Shown here one piece after another: positions 22,693 through 33,448 of a DNA stretch of 64,000 bases. Both the position numbers and the translations under genes were made by a program. Numbering within the stretch: the first letter of the stretch is position 1; every line of letters begins with the position of its first letter. The notes beneath the pieces were generated by a model. That model was not told where the DNA came from and did no database searches. It saw nothing but the letters and a program-made list of their open reading frames with translations. The DNA comes from Nageia nagi. Taxonomy: Eukaryota > Pinophyta. The stretch is taken from assembly GCA_050084985.1 (NCBI GenBank), contig JBITNC010000001.1, forward strand, positions 111,724,001 to 111,788,000. The letters are read 5' to 3'.

Positions 22693-23765
22693 TAGAGACA
22701 CTAATCCTAACCTAACCACTAACCCTAACCCTAACCCTAACACTAACCATTAACCCTAACCTTGACCATAAATTACCCTAATTCTAACCTTAATACTATT
22801 AACCCTATCCCTAACCCTAACTTAATTCTAAATTTTTAACCCAAACCCTGACTCCTAGCCATTAATCTTAACCCTAATGAATAACCCTAACCATTAATAA
22901 CCCTAACCACTAACCCTAACACTAACCATAATGCTAATCCTAAACTAACTGCTAACTTTAACCTTAACCCTAACAACTAATTAAGTACCCTAACTCTAAT
23001 CCTAACCCTAACTACTAACCCTAACCTTAACTCTAACCACTAACCCTAACCCTAACCACTAAGCACCTTAAAGCTAACATTAATACTATTAACCCTAACT
23101 CAATTATTAATTGCTAACTCAAACCTTGATTCCTAGCCATTAACACTAACCCTAACCACTAATAACCCTAACCATTAAATGTATCACTAACCCTAATGTT
23201 AACCCTAACCTAACCATTAACCTTAACCCTAACCATAACCACTAATTAAGTACCTTAACTATTAACCCTAACCCTTACCCTAACCCTGACCACTAAGTAC
23301 CCTAATACTAACCCTAACTTCTAACCAATAATGCTACCCCTAACCATTAAGCTTAATTGTAACCCTATCCTTAACCATTAATAACTCTAACCATTAATAA
23401 CCCAAACCATTAACCCTAACCTAACCACTATCCCTAACCCTAACCCTAACCACTAATTAAGTACCCTAACTCTAACCTTAATCCAAACCATTAACCCTTA
23501 CTTTAACATTAATCCTAACCATTAACCTTAACCCTCACCACTAAATACCCTAATGCTAATGCTAACCCTAACCCTAATGCTAACCTTAACACTAATGTTG
23601 ACCTTACTTCCTAATCATTAATGCTAACCCTAACCATTAAGCCTAACCTTAACCATTAACACTAACATTAACTCTAATAGTAACCCTAACCACTAACCCT
23701 AACCTGAACACTAAACTTAACCCAATTTCTAATTGCTAACCAAAACCCTAATTGCTAACCTAAAG
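22693..23765. repeat. telomere-like CCCTAA array, copy B
   Basis: This is the same degenerate hexamer array as copy A, about 1.07 kb, at the outer end of unit B. The CTNAATT..TAATT marker recurs at 22821 and 23099, and CTAATTAAG at 22977, 23242 and 23453, with spacings of 278, 265 and 211 bp. Both arrays follow the same GGGTAGAGACACTAA-type entry sequence (18893 and 22691), so the array belongs to the duplicated unit and was not added separately. Confidence 0.9.
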
Positions 23766-25540
23766 AACAATGATTTAAATTTAAAATTTTGTTTTTTTTT
23801 TTAAATAGACATTTTTTGATGCAAAAAAGGAAATAAATTTGGATGCAAAATTGCATCCTTTTTGCATCAGATTACATTAAAACTTAAAAAACTAAAAAGT
23901 AGGTTTGCCTATCACTTTCTTAATACTTGTTTCTTGTTTAGAGGAGATAAAAAATTTAATTTCCAATGAGAGAGTATTAATTTCCCTTCTAGCTCATTTC
24001 ATTAAGTTCTAATTTGATTTACACCTGATTCCACTCGATTTTAACCTTTTTTTTGGTATGTTTACTTGTAGGGTTTTACATTTTGTTGGAGAAGAAAAGG
24101 TTTCATGCAAATTCCTCTACATTATTCCTAATTTTCACAAGGTATGTATATTCTTGCATGTTTCAATTTCCCACAAATTTACACTTAAAAAATAGGGTTT
24201 TTTGAATTCTTGCAAATTTACACTAAAAAAGCTAGGGTTTTTAAATTATCTCTAAATTTTAACTATATACTATCAATAATTCATGCTAAAATTGAAAGTT
24301 AATTCCATATGCTAGGGTTTTTCAAAATTCCCCATAATTTTTTAGTTGTTTTTATCAACAAAACACCATTCCTTCTTAACAATGCAGTAAAAAATTGAAA
24401 TCAAATCCATTCCTTCTCAACAATACACCATAAGATAAAAAATGAATCAAGAAATTCTAACAAATTTTGTACATTGCACCATAAAATGAAATACTGATAA
24501 AAATAGGGACATACCTATGAAATTCTTAACTCTAGAACTCTTCCTTGTTCTCCAAAAACTTGTTTTTTGCTACCAATTTCCAAAACTCTTATTATGTTAT
24601 AAGAAGTTGCTTCTTAAACTAAATAACATTGGATAGGAAAATCCATTTTTAAATTAGAAATGACATTTATAATATTAAATGCAAATGATTTTTTGGTAGG
24701 AAAACCCCTTTTTAAATTTTGGAAAGTAAATAAGAAATAACATTTAGAAGATTAAACTAAATAATAAGGAAAAAAAATATAAATAATATTTTGGAAAGTA
24801 AATAAGAAAACCCTTTTTTAAATTTTGGAAAGTAAATAACATGGAAATTAAATAAGAAATAAAATTCATAAACTAAATAACAAGGAAAGTAAATAAGAAA
24901 TAACATTTAGAAGATTAAATGCAAGTGATATTTTTGGTAGGAAAACCTCTTTTTAAATTTTGGATAAAGGTACTTAACATCCCTAACATGTTTATGAAGA
25001 TTCAAAGTTGAGCCTTTGCAATGGAAATGATGTGCATTACCAATTCACCTTTTCAGAAAAAACTAAATGTTTACATTTTAAATTGATAAGGAAAGGGTAA
25101 ATAATAAGGAAAATTTTGAAAAATTAGAGACTAAGGATTATGTTAGCAATAAATTTTAGAGCTTGTATTTGGAATAAAAATATAAATTATAGAAGATGAA
25201 AAATGGATAAGGAATAAATATAATATGACCCTTGATCCATGAGTAATCTATGATTAAGCATAAGAATGTTAAAATTGTATAATTTTGTAAGATACAAAAG
25301 GAGCAAGATATCTATTAGCTAGCTAGGGCCCTTGCATAATTCTCTAGTAGGTGTTTGCAAATGCCTTGTATTTGTAATAAAAACATAAATTGTAGAAGAT
25401 AAGGATAACCATTGTATAATTATGTAAGATACGAAATGAACCATTGTGCTCCTCATCATTTCCAAGTTAAAAAAACTCTATCTATTAAAGACCTTGCACC
25501 ATTTTCTAGTAGGTGTTTGGAAATTCCTTCTATCTAGATA
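23766..25540. other. AT-rich region with palindromic TTGCATC words and local repeats, no gene
   Basis: It begins with GGATGCAAAATTGCATCC (23841-23858). TAGGGTTTT words (reverse of the plant telo-box AAACCCTA) occur near 24203, 24233 and 24315 beside an AAGGTATGT donor-like word at 24140. Next comes a degenerate tandem block (24636-24970) built from TTTTTAAATTTTGGAAAGTAA and AGAAATAACATTTAGAAGAT words. A direct repeat of roughly 130 bp follows (25262-25375 and 25400-25530; both contain TCTAGTAGGTGTTTG). No protein pattern is visible. Confidence 0.55.
24636..24970. repeat. degenerate tandem repeat
   Basis: Three to four overlapping copies of GGAAAGTAAATAAGAAATAA and AACCCCTTTTTAAATTTTGG words, partly rearranged. 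Confidence 0.6.
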
Positions 25541-25544
25541 ATCC

Positions 25545-26279
25545 TACTAATTAATCTCCTCATACTCCATAATAGATTGTCTATACAACCTAATGTTAGG
25601 AAGTGGATAATAAGGAAATAATTGAATCTCATGCTCAATACTCCTTTTTGGTGGAAGTTCCTTCAAATTAGTAAATAACTAAGAGAGCTCATGCAATATT
25701 ATTTGAACTTACAATTGTTATAAGCTAAGTGTTGGTACTATTATCAGCATTGATTTTTGGTATATAGTGTATCTACAATGCTGAAATTGGTCCAATAAAA
25801 CTACCAATATTTGGTTTGATGAATATCAAGATAAACCTCTTATTGACATTAATGGGTCTCTTCACCTAGCTTATTGTAACTAACTTCATTCACTTTTGGC
25901 CCTTATGGGTATTAAATCATAGTATTTTCGATACTTTAACAACCTATTTGGTTCAATCTATTGAAATAGATGGCATATCTCTCCAAACATATGGATTTCT
26001 AAACACAAAACCAAAAATATCAAAAAGGCACTACATGAAAAACTACTTCATCAATAAAATATTTTTCAATTGAAAATGTTAACTTACATTATTTTATGAG
26101 TTAAAAACTAGAATTTTTATGCATCCATCCTAAAGAATATGGATGAGGATGGTTATAATACTTCAATCCTAACCTATTCACTAAGTGTTCAACAATGAGG
26201 TTCACTTATGAACTAGGATCAATGATTAAATCAATTCTAGTTTTCTTTGCTTGAATTTTGAGTTGGAAGAGTTGCATCT
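25545..26279 (-). pseudogene. pol: gypsy protease and start of RT, copy A
   Basis: The minus strand reads LIIDPSS, a stop, then VNLIVEHLVNRLGLK at about 26165-26235. This is the gypsy protease active-site block with the usual D(T/S)G altered to DPS. About 600 bp later NIRLYRQSIMEYEEIN (about 25555-25610) is the first RT block. The intervening segment corresponds to the DVVPFDI..VAFGNPYL linker that is clearer in copy B. The segment ends inside RT. Confidence 0.72.
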
Positions 26280-26694
26280 TGATTCACCTTATAGAGGTTG
26301 TAACTTTTGATTCAGATGCTATTTTAAGCCCATTTTTCTCAAATCATGTATAATTAAAATATCTAAAATTTTGTAAAATCTCTTATGGGAGATGCATTTT
26401 AAGGCCTGAAGAGTTCATCTCAAAGCCCAAATTTAGCATTTAAGTGTATTTTATATTTATATAATAATTGCATGTATTGAATAATGGATACATGGTTCAA
26501 TTTTAGGCCTCATCTTAGCTTTTAATAATAAGAAAATTTATAGTTAATTATTAGTGGAGGCTCATTTTAAAACCATGTGATAAAACCACATGGTATTACT
26601 TATGTGATAAAACCACATGGTATTACTTATATTTTTATCCTATTTAAAGGCCCAAATTTTAATAAAAAGTAGAGTGGATTTTTTATTTACATCA
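26280..26694 (+). mobile_element. left LTR of the 1.56 kb element
   Basis: TG...CA ends. Inside, a 27 bp unit (ATGTGATAAAACCACATGGT plus 7 bases) is duplicated in tandem at about 26575-26630. The right LTR has it once, so the duplication arose after insertion or in the template. The unit contains the inverted pair ACCATGT/ACATGGT. Confidence 0.9.
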
Positions 26695-27420
26695 TCAAGT
26701 ATCAAAGACAATAGAATCTTGCCTTGTAAATAGGGTGGGTTTACACATTGGTAGTCCCCCCTCCTCTTGTTTATAGTAATTTTGTAGATATGTGGGAAAT
26801 TATTTTTGCTACATGCACATGATTTCTAAAGGTTTTAAATAGTTTGATTATTTTAGGGAGAAAACTTGAATAGATCTATTTTTTTGGATGTGAGAACTAT
26901 TAAAGTTTGTACCAGATCTATAAACGTATTTTGTATAAGGCTATGTGCAACCTTGAAAAAAGAGAAACGATAGAGTTTAGATGATGTAGATGAATGGGAT
27001 TTGTGAAAGCCTATGGGTTTGGTGTTGTTCATAACTACTTGAATACTATTGGTGCTTGGTGTTCAAGTACTTGGAGAAGAGTTTATATGATGTAGGTAAA
27101 TGGGTTTTAGAAGTCTATGAGTTCAAGTGCTAGCCATAAATACTTATAGATTCACCTTGCACATTTCTCTCACTTTGAAAAGTATTAGGGTTTGATGTTA
27201 GCCATAAAACACCATGGTTTTGGTGTTCTTCATAAATACTTGTAGGGTTAGGTGTTAGCCATAAAATACTATAGTTTTGGTGTTTACCATAAACACTTGC
27301 AAATACATCTTACACATTTATCTTAGTGATTCTCTTAAGTATTTGTTCTTGTTCTAGGATATGATCACTTTATGAAATCAAAGGAACTTAGGGGCTAAGT
27401 TCTTTTAAACTAATGGAGAA

Positions 27421-27836
27421 TGATGCACCTTATAGAGGCCATAATTGTGTCATAATTTTCATAACGTTTGATCTAGATGTAAGTTTGAGTCTTATTTTTT
27501 TAGATCATGCATAATTAAAATATATATAATTTTGTAATGTCTCCTTTAGGAGACACATTTTAAGGCCTAAAGAGTTCATCTTGTGGTCCAAATTTAGCAT
27601 TTAAGTTTATTGTCTATTTTTAGAATAATTGCATGTATTGAATAATGGATGCATGGTTGGATTTTGGGCCTCATCCTAGCTATATTATATACTTTTTAAT
27701 AATAATAAAAGTGATAGTTAATTGTTATTAGAGGCTAATTTTAAAACCATGTTCTAAAACCACATGGTATTACTTGTATTTTTAGCCTATTTAAAAAGTT
27801 TAACAAAAAAGTAGAGTGGATTTTTTAGTTACATCA
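27421..27836 (+). mobile_element. right LTR of the 1.56 kb element
   Basis: It starts TGATGCACCTTATAGAGG and ends AGTTACATCA. It shares the mid-LTR words TTTTAAGGCCT.AAGAGTTCAT and CACATGGTATTACTT with the left LTR, with perhaps 12-15 percent difference by eye. That indicates an old insertion. Confidence 0.9.
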
Positions 27837-27839
27837 CAT

Positions 27840-29060
27840 ATTCTTTCCCTCTTTCTTCTTCTTACATCCAACTTCCTTATCAATATTTTAGATTGTAGCA
27901 CAAGTAATTCCTTCATCTATAATAGAACTATCATCAACACTCTCACTCTTAGTGATTATAACATTTTTCTTCTCAAAAGTTTTCTTTCTATGGCCCAGAT
28001 TATTATTTAGATGAACCTTCCAACACTTAAACTTGGTATGACCATCCTTATCATAATGTAAATAATACTTATTATCTTCATATTTATTGGTATTACCTTC
28101 TTCCTTTGCTACTTTCCCTTGCCTTTTTCTGGAGTTTTCCTTTTATCAAGTACACTTTTTTTTATTTTTATTTTTATTGGATTTATAGGAATCACCATGT
28201 TGCTTCTTGTTTCCATATTCCTCAAGGTACTATTATTAAACACTCACTTTATCTAAATATTATGTATTGAACAAAATTATAAGGCTTCTTACATGACTAT
28301 GTAGTCCTCCAACATACTTCATCTAAATACTGAATCTTTCAAATAAATTCCCAATAAGGTAGCTTGTCTTCTAAATTTTATGGTGTAATCTTAGATTGAA
28401 TATCATTTTTTCTATTAAAAATATTTTCATTTAATCAATAGCTTATTGTTATGCCCCAATGAATAGAACTCATCTTTAAGAATCTTTATGAAATTATTCC
28501 ATGAAGAGATAAGTGGTTGGTTCTCATGCCTAAGGAATTTAATATGGATTTCCCAAAAAATAAGTGCATGAACCCCTATTTTCATTCTAACAAAATAAAT
28601 CTTATTCTCATTACTAGATAAACCTTGGACTTGGAAGTATATATAACTTGAGTTGCTTCATCCAATTATTTAGCTTCTCAACATCAATATCCCCCATATA
28701 TATTGGAATGTCTAACTTGAATTCCACTTTGAGAGGAATGGATAAAGATGAAGAAGAGATAGTATCCTCACTATTTTTGTATTTTATTTACCTTTAATCA
28801 ATCTATATACCCTCCTCATTCCTAATCTAATTCTAATTTCTCATCATCATCTCCATGAGTTGAGTCATATGTTGTTTCATTGCTATAAATCTTCTCTCCC
28901 AATTTATTTTAGACATTCTTTGAACTAGTAGTTCTTCCTAATTCCTCTCCATATTGGTATCTCTTCTTTATATTCTATTAATATTTAGATTATAAGAAAC
29001 CAATTCTCTATTTTGAGATCTTCTACCATGCATCCACAATCCCCTTCAATCATAAAATTT
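27840..29060 (-). pseudogene. gag: gypsy gag, copy A
   Basis: The minus strand contains SIPLKVEFKLDIPIYMGDID followed by VEKLNNWMKQ (about 28650-28760), the start of the retrotransposon gag domain. A knuckle-like YYLHYDKDGHTKFKCWKVH lies at about 28015-28075, where the first Cys residues of CX2CX4HX4C are Tyr and His. A Lys-rich tail follows. The middle is full of stops. The knuckle and gag-domain context match copy B codon by codon. Confidence 0.78.
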
Positions 29061-29073
29061 TACTTTGATACCA
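29061..29073 (-). promoter_or_regulatory. primer-binding site, gypsy copy A
   Basis: The minus strand reads TGGTATCAAAGTA, close to the initiator tRNA-Met complement TGGTATCAGAGC. It lies just upstream of gag and just after a CA dinucleotide that can end the LTR. Confidence 0.6.
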
Positions 29074-29075
29074 TA

Positions 29076-32000
29076 TGATCTATAATCACCTTAAGCCTAT
29101 GGATTTCAAAGGATCATGAAATATAGATTAATAAATTGATTATCAAATTAAATTTTTAAAATACCTTATATAAAATGTTCATAAATCAAGAAATATCCAT
29201 AATGGTAAATAAAAAATGTAAATATAGTAAATAGAAAGATAAACACATACATCAAATAAATTAACACAAACATTTATATTGGTTCCTTCTAATGTGGAAG
29301 TATATCTAGTATTTTGTAGTCTTATTATTAATTAATTGGAAGAAAATATTATAAAACTCTTAAGGATTAAGAATATAATATCCTCAACATCTTCTCAGTC
29401 CTTTTGCGAGCCTCCTAACACTCCACAATCAACTAAAATAGGTATATGGGTCCTCAACAATCAAGATAATAGTAGAAAACCTTATACATCACCATGAGCA
29501 ATCACAAATTACTAAATAACTTCTTCATATAATCAAAAACTATCTGTGAAGTATCTATGAAGTTTTTATTGCTAAATTCCTAAAAAAATGTTTTGGTTAG
29601 CCAACATTTACGCTAAACCTCATGTATAGAAACTTGAATAGAAATACAATTCTACCATGATATTATGTCCATGAATCTAACCTACAAATTTGGAAAGCAA
29701 ACTCCCTAAGAAGACCAACATTGGTGCTACCACTAGCATTGGTGTTAGCATTCAATGTATAAAAGAAGATAAAAGGAACTCTAAAAAACCTCAAATCACT
29801 CATAGACATACTAAATATCCTCTTCACTTTTGGAATCACCATCTTCCTTAGTTCAAATACCTCTTTCCTCATAGATCATAATGTTGGCACTAACATCAAC
29901 ACTAATGCTGATATCAATATGTGAAACAACAAAATAAAAATCAGATACAAAATAGAAAAATCAACCAGATTCTTATCATAGAAATATTTGGTAAAATTTC
30001 CACTCATAAACCTAATTTTTGGATCAGAAGATTTTATGAGTTTTGGTATATGAGGCTAATTTATTAATGGATGAGTGTTAATTTAAATATCTACAAACTA
30101 GTTTTATCAAGAAATATAATACAAAAGATTTGGAATGCATTCCATGATTATATAAGAGAATAGGGAAAGTTTTAAAAATGAAGATATGATTTTTTTTGTA
30201 ATAAATACCATATTCAAAATAAAATATTAACTGCATACTATATGATAAGTATAAGCAAAAAGAAAAAAATAAAATACTAAGATCCTATCAAATATGGCTA
30301 ACAAACATGGAAATAATTGATATAATTAGTTATATAAAACACTATGAGATTAAAAAATAGGAATTAGAGATTTAATAGGGGAAACGACTTATTCATTAGC
30401 ATATGGTGAAGAAACATTGATTCCTTTAGAATTAGAAATTTATTTACTAATAAATTTTTCAAGGGATATAATCTCATTTGAGTAAAGTAAAGAAGAAAGA
30501 TTTCAACAACTAGAAAATCTTGATAGAAAATTAATTCATGCCATTGAACACTTAAGATACATCATAATAAATTATAAATGATACATAATAATTGACCAAT
30601 AAAATTTTAACTAAGAGACATGATACTCATGGAAAATTAGAAAATTCTATATATACAAGATGTAAAAAAGGAAAATTTAAATCTAATTGACTTGGTAATT
30701 AAGCTATCATAAAAAACTTAATAATTTAGTCTTTAGGAATTTAATTTAGAAACTATTGAAGATAAGGCCCTCCCTGCTAAGTTTAGTGATTTTAATAACA
30801 ATATGTACAATAAACCCAAAAGTGGGATAACTTGATTGCACACATTATTATCAAAACTACTAGCTGCTATAATATCTTCTAAACATATTGTAATATTTAA
30901 TTGATAATATATTTTCTAAAAACTCTTCTTATCAACATTACAATATTATTTATATAATGCTACAATACTTTTTAGGCTTGAAAATTATAGGTAATATGTC
31001 ACATGTATCATCTAGACACCCTACATATATTACATTGAAATATCATAAAGGTTTATGAAAGTTATTACATTATTTTATATCATAATATTATTTTGATATA
31101 GATTTTTTTATACTTGTCTCAATATTTTATCATCATATTATTATATTCTTATTGAAATTTACTATATGTTTATGCCTAAGGATCTCAGGTATATTTATGT
31201 ATGTCCAATCCTTGACCATATTTTGAATTTTTTCCTCAAGTTCATATTTAAAATCTTTTATTTTTAACCATGTTTTGTAGGTTTACTAAATAAGTATCCA
31301 TACTATTTATTTATTTCCTTGAAAAATGAACAAAGATTCTAATTTAATACTATTCATAATTCAATAGGTGGAAATATAAACACCTAAAATAGTGCCACTA
31401 GTATAATTTAGTTGTTAGAGTTAGTTAATGAACTACTTTGTTTATTTCAATATAATTTTTAACTATTATAACTTATGGACCAAAGTATGTTAATCAATGG
31501 GATTACTCTTTGGAGGGAAAACTCATAGCTTGAATTTCTTTTATTTAAGTAAGCTATAGAAAATCATCTTATTCTAAACATTAAATATATGAAGAAAGGA
31601 TTAAGGACTCATATAATAAAGGATCTATTGTTCTCTATTCTTGTCATCTTGTTACCTTGTTAATGATTCTAATCAGAGTTATGCATAAGGAGTGAATCCA
31701 AAAAATAATTATATAATTTTGGTGAAATGGTTTCAAAATTAGGATAAGAATAATTCAAAAGTGTTTAGAGAACATGGTACCATTTTAGATTTTTTAAAAC
31801 TATGTTCTAAAAAAATGGCTATTTAATATAATATGTTAAAGATATTGAAAGATTTTGGTGAAATTAAAATATTATTTAATTGAAATAATAAAAAGTAAAG
31901 TTTACATATAAAGATAGAAGGAGGTATACCTTATGCAGATGCTCATCTTATCATATGCAAATACTCATCTTGTTCTATTACAAATGCTCATCTTATTTAA

Positions 32001-32354
32001 TGTAGATGCTTGCTTTAATAAGGATATGCTTGTCTCATCATATGGAGATACTTATGTTGTTATAATGTAGACACTCATCTTATCATATGAAAATGCTTGT
32101 CTTGTGATCAGACACATGGTCATCTTGTGTAGGTATCCATTATCTATTCTTTGGTCATTTCAAGCATATGTTAGATGTTTCTTTCTTTTGTTAGTGTTGA
32201 ATATCAAGCATATACAAGATATGTATTTCATATGCTAGCGTCCAATGACTATAAATCATGCACTTGTTGAAAGATATTTCTAGTTCACAGTTACATTTGG
32301 TATATACACTCAGGTGTAATAAATGTCTTATTCAATGAAAATAAAATTATTTAT
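29076..32354 (-). mobile_element. candidate 5' LTR of gypsy copy A (~3.3 kb)
   Basis: This is the sequence between the primer-binding site and the end of homology with copy B. On the minus strand it ends in ...CA next to the primer-binding site; copy B begins TGTAAATAAC at the matching far end. No protein is readable, and the short frames inside (for example at 29663-29872) lack family features. A 3.28 kb LTR would be very long, and without a 3' partner it cannot be separated from a leader plus a shorter LTR. A plus-strand solo LTR starting TGTTAGAGTTAG near 31413 is the main alternative for its right third. Confidence 0.42.
31925..32112. repeat. tandem ATGCTCATCTT-type repeat, copy A
   Basis: About eight copies of a 22-30 bp unit built on ATATGCAAATGCTCATCTTR follow one another with substitutions. 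The matching block in copy B is 41655-41880. Confidence 0.75.
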
Positions 32355-33084
32355 AATATCTCGATGATAAGATACAAAAATATTAGGGGTTATAAATAAC
32401 TATTTTAAATTAAAACTATTTACTTGTTATAAAATTTTAGCTATCCAACCAAGAAAAACATTAATCTCAATTTTTTTTGGCATAGTTGACTTTCAATTTG
32501 AGGTACAAAATTTAACCAATTCCAAAATTGAAGATCCCAAATTTTCATAACTTTACAATAAATAACCACTATGTGTAACCTTAAATCTAAAATATACCTC
32601 TAACTTTTATCAAGCATTTGACATAAATTTTTATTTCTAAGATTTCTACAATGATCTTTACTATAGTATTTTTAGATTTTTACATTATTATATTATATTA
32701 AATTTTTATTAATACTTTTTTATTTATGTAATTTTCATTTAAATCACTTGAAAAAATATAAAATTTGATCATCCATAAAAAATCATAGTTATCAAATTCC
32801 TTAGAATCCATTTACTAATCCATTCAACTTTAATACTTGGTTTTCAACCAAAATTGAAAAAAAAGTCAAATTCAAATAAATATTAATAAATAAACACCAT
32901 TTGTATTTCGTATTTTATACATTTTTAATTTTTTTTTTCATATTTGATTTCACATTTACATTGCATTTACTTATCATTATCTATAATATTTATCTATTAA
33001 TTACCTATAAATTCTCATATTACAATATAAGATTCCTCAAGGTCCATTACTGATGTTTAAGCAATTCACATACATATGCCCAAT
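32355..33084. other. AT-rich sequence shared with 53200-53690
   Basis: From about 32600 this aligns with 53200 onward (TTTACATTATTATA and TTATTTATGTAATTTTCATTT words), so it is the 3' flank of the dioxygenase copies and was duplicated with them. No gene is visible. Confidence 0.6.
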
Positions 33085-33403
33085 AGGAAGCTATAACCTC
33101 ATACATACTTGTAATAATTTCTCTCTTTGAGCAAGCCTCATTATCATCATACCTATTTTCCTATCAAAGAAGGTGGCCTTTTCTTCCTCAAAATGTTGTT
33201 TCTTATAGGAGCCACATTTCAGCTGGGAGGGGGTGAAAGGCCTATAATGTTGTGGATGGTGATCATCCACTGATTCAAGAGGAGTCCAAATATCTTTCTC
33301 ACTTGGAAATATAATGGAATACCCCATTTATATGCAATCTACGCAACCACTATAGACCACTCGATGCTCCACGTATGCCATGATACCTTCCATTACTCCA
33401 TGC
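33085..33403 (-). pseudogene. 2-oxoglutarate/Fe(II) dioxygenase pseudogene, copy 2, C-terminal exon
   Basis: The minus strand starts at an acceptor-like ATGTAG, then reads AWSNGRYH (33382-33403). VEHRVV (about 33354-33371) carries the third iron ligand His and the Arg that binds 2-oxoglutarate. After a stop near 33328 it continues MGYSIIFPSEKDIWTPLESV, then DDHHPQHYRPFTPSQLK. This is the classic C-terminus of plant 2OG/Fe(II) oxygenases (WSNG.Y.S..HRVV, S..FF..P, P.E.VD..HP..YRPFT). A 2 bp insertion before VEHRVV and the stop disable it. The matching upstream exon is at 35935-36210, and a retroelement fills the intron. Confidence 0.88.
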
Positions 33404-33448
33404 CTACATTTTCCCATTCTCACCTTCATTACTTGATTACCATAAAAT

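Larger units (their letters stand above)
13690..23765 (-). mobile_element. decayed CACTA (TNP2-type) DNA transposon with a duplicated 5' part
   Basis: Minus-strand fragments of a TNP2 / Transposase_21 protein run from the N-terminal part (16488-16859) to the C-terminal part (about 13700). The 5' half (N-terminal exon, upstream region and telomere-like array) is present twice as a direct tandem duplication with a 3718 bp offset at the 16093/19811 joint. No CACTA terminal inverted repeat or 3 bp target duplication was found, so the outer limits are open. Related palindromes near 10240 and 23841 may mark the two sub-terminal regions. Confidence 0.8.
16093..23765. repeat. tandem segmental duplication, ~3.7 kb units
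   Basis: Unit A (16093-19810) and unit B (19811-23765) are direct repeats. The order inside each is transposase N-terminal exon, AT-rich segment with repeated TTTGATACATCCA words (17060-17200 / 20760-20900), a block readable as SRYGFFIH..MVVTPSSKIE (17650-17740 / 21370-21460), a ~57 bp minisatellite, then a telomere-like array. The joint lies at CTTCTTAACTT (16093 and 19811). Identity is high by eye with scattered substitutions and small indels, so the duplication is not recent. Confidence 0.88.
26280..27836 (+). mobile_element. 1.56 kb non-coding LTR retroelement inserted in gypsy copy A
   Basis: The LTRs are 26280-26694 and 27421-27836 (415 and 416 bp), both starting TGAT.CACCTTATAGAGG and ending TTACATCA. 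The internal region is 726 bp and shows no gag or pol. A primer-binding-like AAGTATCAAAGAC follows the first LTR (26697-26709). The target duplication is CATCT (26275-26279) against CATAT (27837-27841), one mismatch. Gypsy copy B keeps the uninterrupted sequence GAGTTGCATCTTCTT near 37522-37536. It is a non-autonomous element in the TRIM/small-LARD range. Confidence 0.9.
25545..32354 (-). mobile_element. Ty3/gypsy retrotransposon, copy A (3'-truncated)
   Basis: On the minus strand it carries a candidate 3.3 kb 5' LTR (29076-32354), a primer-binding site, gag with a zinc knuckle, protease and a short piece of RT ending near 25545. The rest of pol and the 3' LTR are missing. It aligns end to end with copy B at 36450-42099 in the same orientation, except for a 1557 bp LTR element inserted at 26280. 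Stops are frequent. Confidence 0.82.

Noticed and set aside
18895-23765. A real chromosome end or fusion site
   Set aside because: The arrays are degenerate, have a ~265 bp higher-order period, are flanked by transposase sequence on the inside and repeat with that sequence. They are also not mainly the plant heptamer.
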